Shown piece after piece: positions 6,108 to 6,334 of a stretch of DNA of 6,334 nt. Source of the stretch: JAYQPD01 sp046050105 (GTDB lineage Bacteria > Patescibacteriota > Minisyncoccia > Phycocordibacterales > UBA918); the NCBI GenBank assembly GCA_046050105.1, contig JBJOQE010000039.1, positions 1 through 6,334 of the forward strand, read 5' to 3'. A program made the position numbers and the translations under genes. Numbering within the stretch: position 1 is the first letter of the stretch; each line of letters begins with the position of its first letter. The notes under the pieces are model-generated. The model was given only the letters and a program-made list of their open reading frames with translations. It did no database searches and was not told the DNA's origin.

Positions 6108-6334
6108 TTACAGGGTCTCATTATGATGTGCGCGGAGCCAAAGCTCAAGGCATAGAATGACCCACAGACGGTAATATGATTTTTGGTCGTCTCCCTGAAG
6201 GGTGCGTCTCACAAAGTCTGAAAGCCCACCCTCCTCTAAATGATCGTGCACTCGCACCTCTTTCCCCAAAAGCTTTTTTTGCACATAGTCGCGGAGAGCA
6301 GGGGTTTGAAGCCACTTACGGACCGGAGCACCAA
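6108..6334 (-). CDS. asnB: Asparagine synthase (glutamine-hydrolysing) type protein, C-terminal end only
   Basis: Only the last 74 residues are present; the rest lies beyond the right edge. They match the C-terminal tail of class B asparagine synthases: GAPVRKWL (1-8 of the fragment) corresponds to the conserved G-x-P-x-x-x-W-L turn. A variable helical segment with L..YV (13-17) follows, then SYYRLWVILCLELWLR (52-67), the signature RLW..L.LELW.R ending. The full enzyme has an N-terminal glutaminase domain with Cys1 and an ATP-pyrophosphatase synthetase domain, neither visible here. The frame ends in TAA at 6110-6108, 8 nt before the FkbM gene. In glycan clusters such proteins may amidate uronic acids (as proposed for WbpS of Pseudomonas aeruginosa O6) rather than make free asparagine. 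The fragment cannot decide between these. Confidence 0.85.
   Translation of the reverse strand, partial: GAPVRKWLQTPALRDYVQKKLLGKEVRVHDHLEEGGLSDFVRRTLQGDDQKSYYRLWVILCLELWLRAHHNETL

Overview
All seven recognisable genes in this window lie on the minus strand and belong to surface-glycan (polysaccharide, LPS-like or glycoprotein-glycan) biosynthesis. In transcription order they are: the 3' end of an asparagine synthase-type amidotransferase (6334-6108); an FkbM-family O-methyltransferase (6099-5308); a GDP-mannose 3,5-epimerase-like SDR enzyme (5311-4313); a 209-nt intergenic region (4312-4104); a GT4 glycosyltransferase (4103-2973); a GT2 glycosyltransferase (2966-2040); a UDP-glucose dehydrogenase-type nucleotide-sugar dehydrogenase (1998-631); and a second FkbM methyltransferase that runs off the left edge (626-1).

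The organism is a bacterium using the ordinary code: UGA and UAA both end genes here, which excludes the UGA-to-glycine codes of Gracilibacteria and Absconditabacteria. Genes are tightly packed (4-nt overlap, gaps of 4, 6, 8 and 41 nt), and most starts lack a clear Shine-Dalgarno sequence. That style would fit a Patescibacteria/CPR genome (Parcubacteria-like), but this is an impression and nothing in the window proves the taxon.

The enzymes fit one glycan pathway. The epimerase would turn GDP-mannose into GDP-L-galactose or GDP-L-gulose, and the dehydrogenase would make a UDP-uronic acid. The two glycosyltransferases would assemble sugars, the FkbM enzymes could cap or decorate them with O-methyl groups, and the AsnB-like enzyme could amidate a uronic acid or simply make asparagine. 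This reconstruction is inference from gene content.

The least explained part is the intergenic region. It starts with three abutting stem-loops that have possible alternative pairings, the first overlapping the epimerase stop codon. It continues with two CATATATG copies spaced 32 bp apart, and ends with the only strong Shine-Dalgarno sequence I saw in the window. That site serves a four-codon ORF (M-K-T-V-stop) in frame with and just upstream of the GT4 start. This looks like either a regulatory leader or a gene whose original start was cut off by a UAG codon.

I found no mobile element, CRISPR array, tRNA, rRNA or phage feature.
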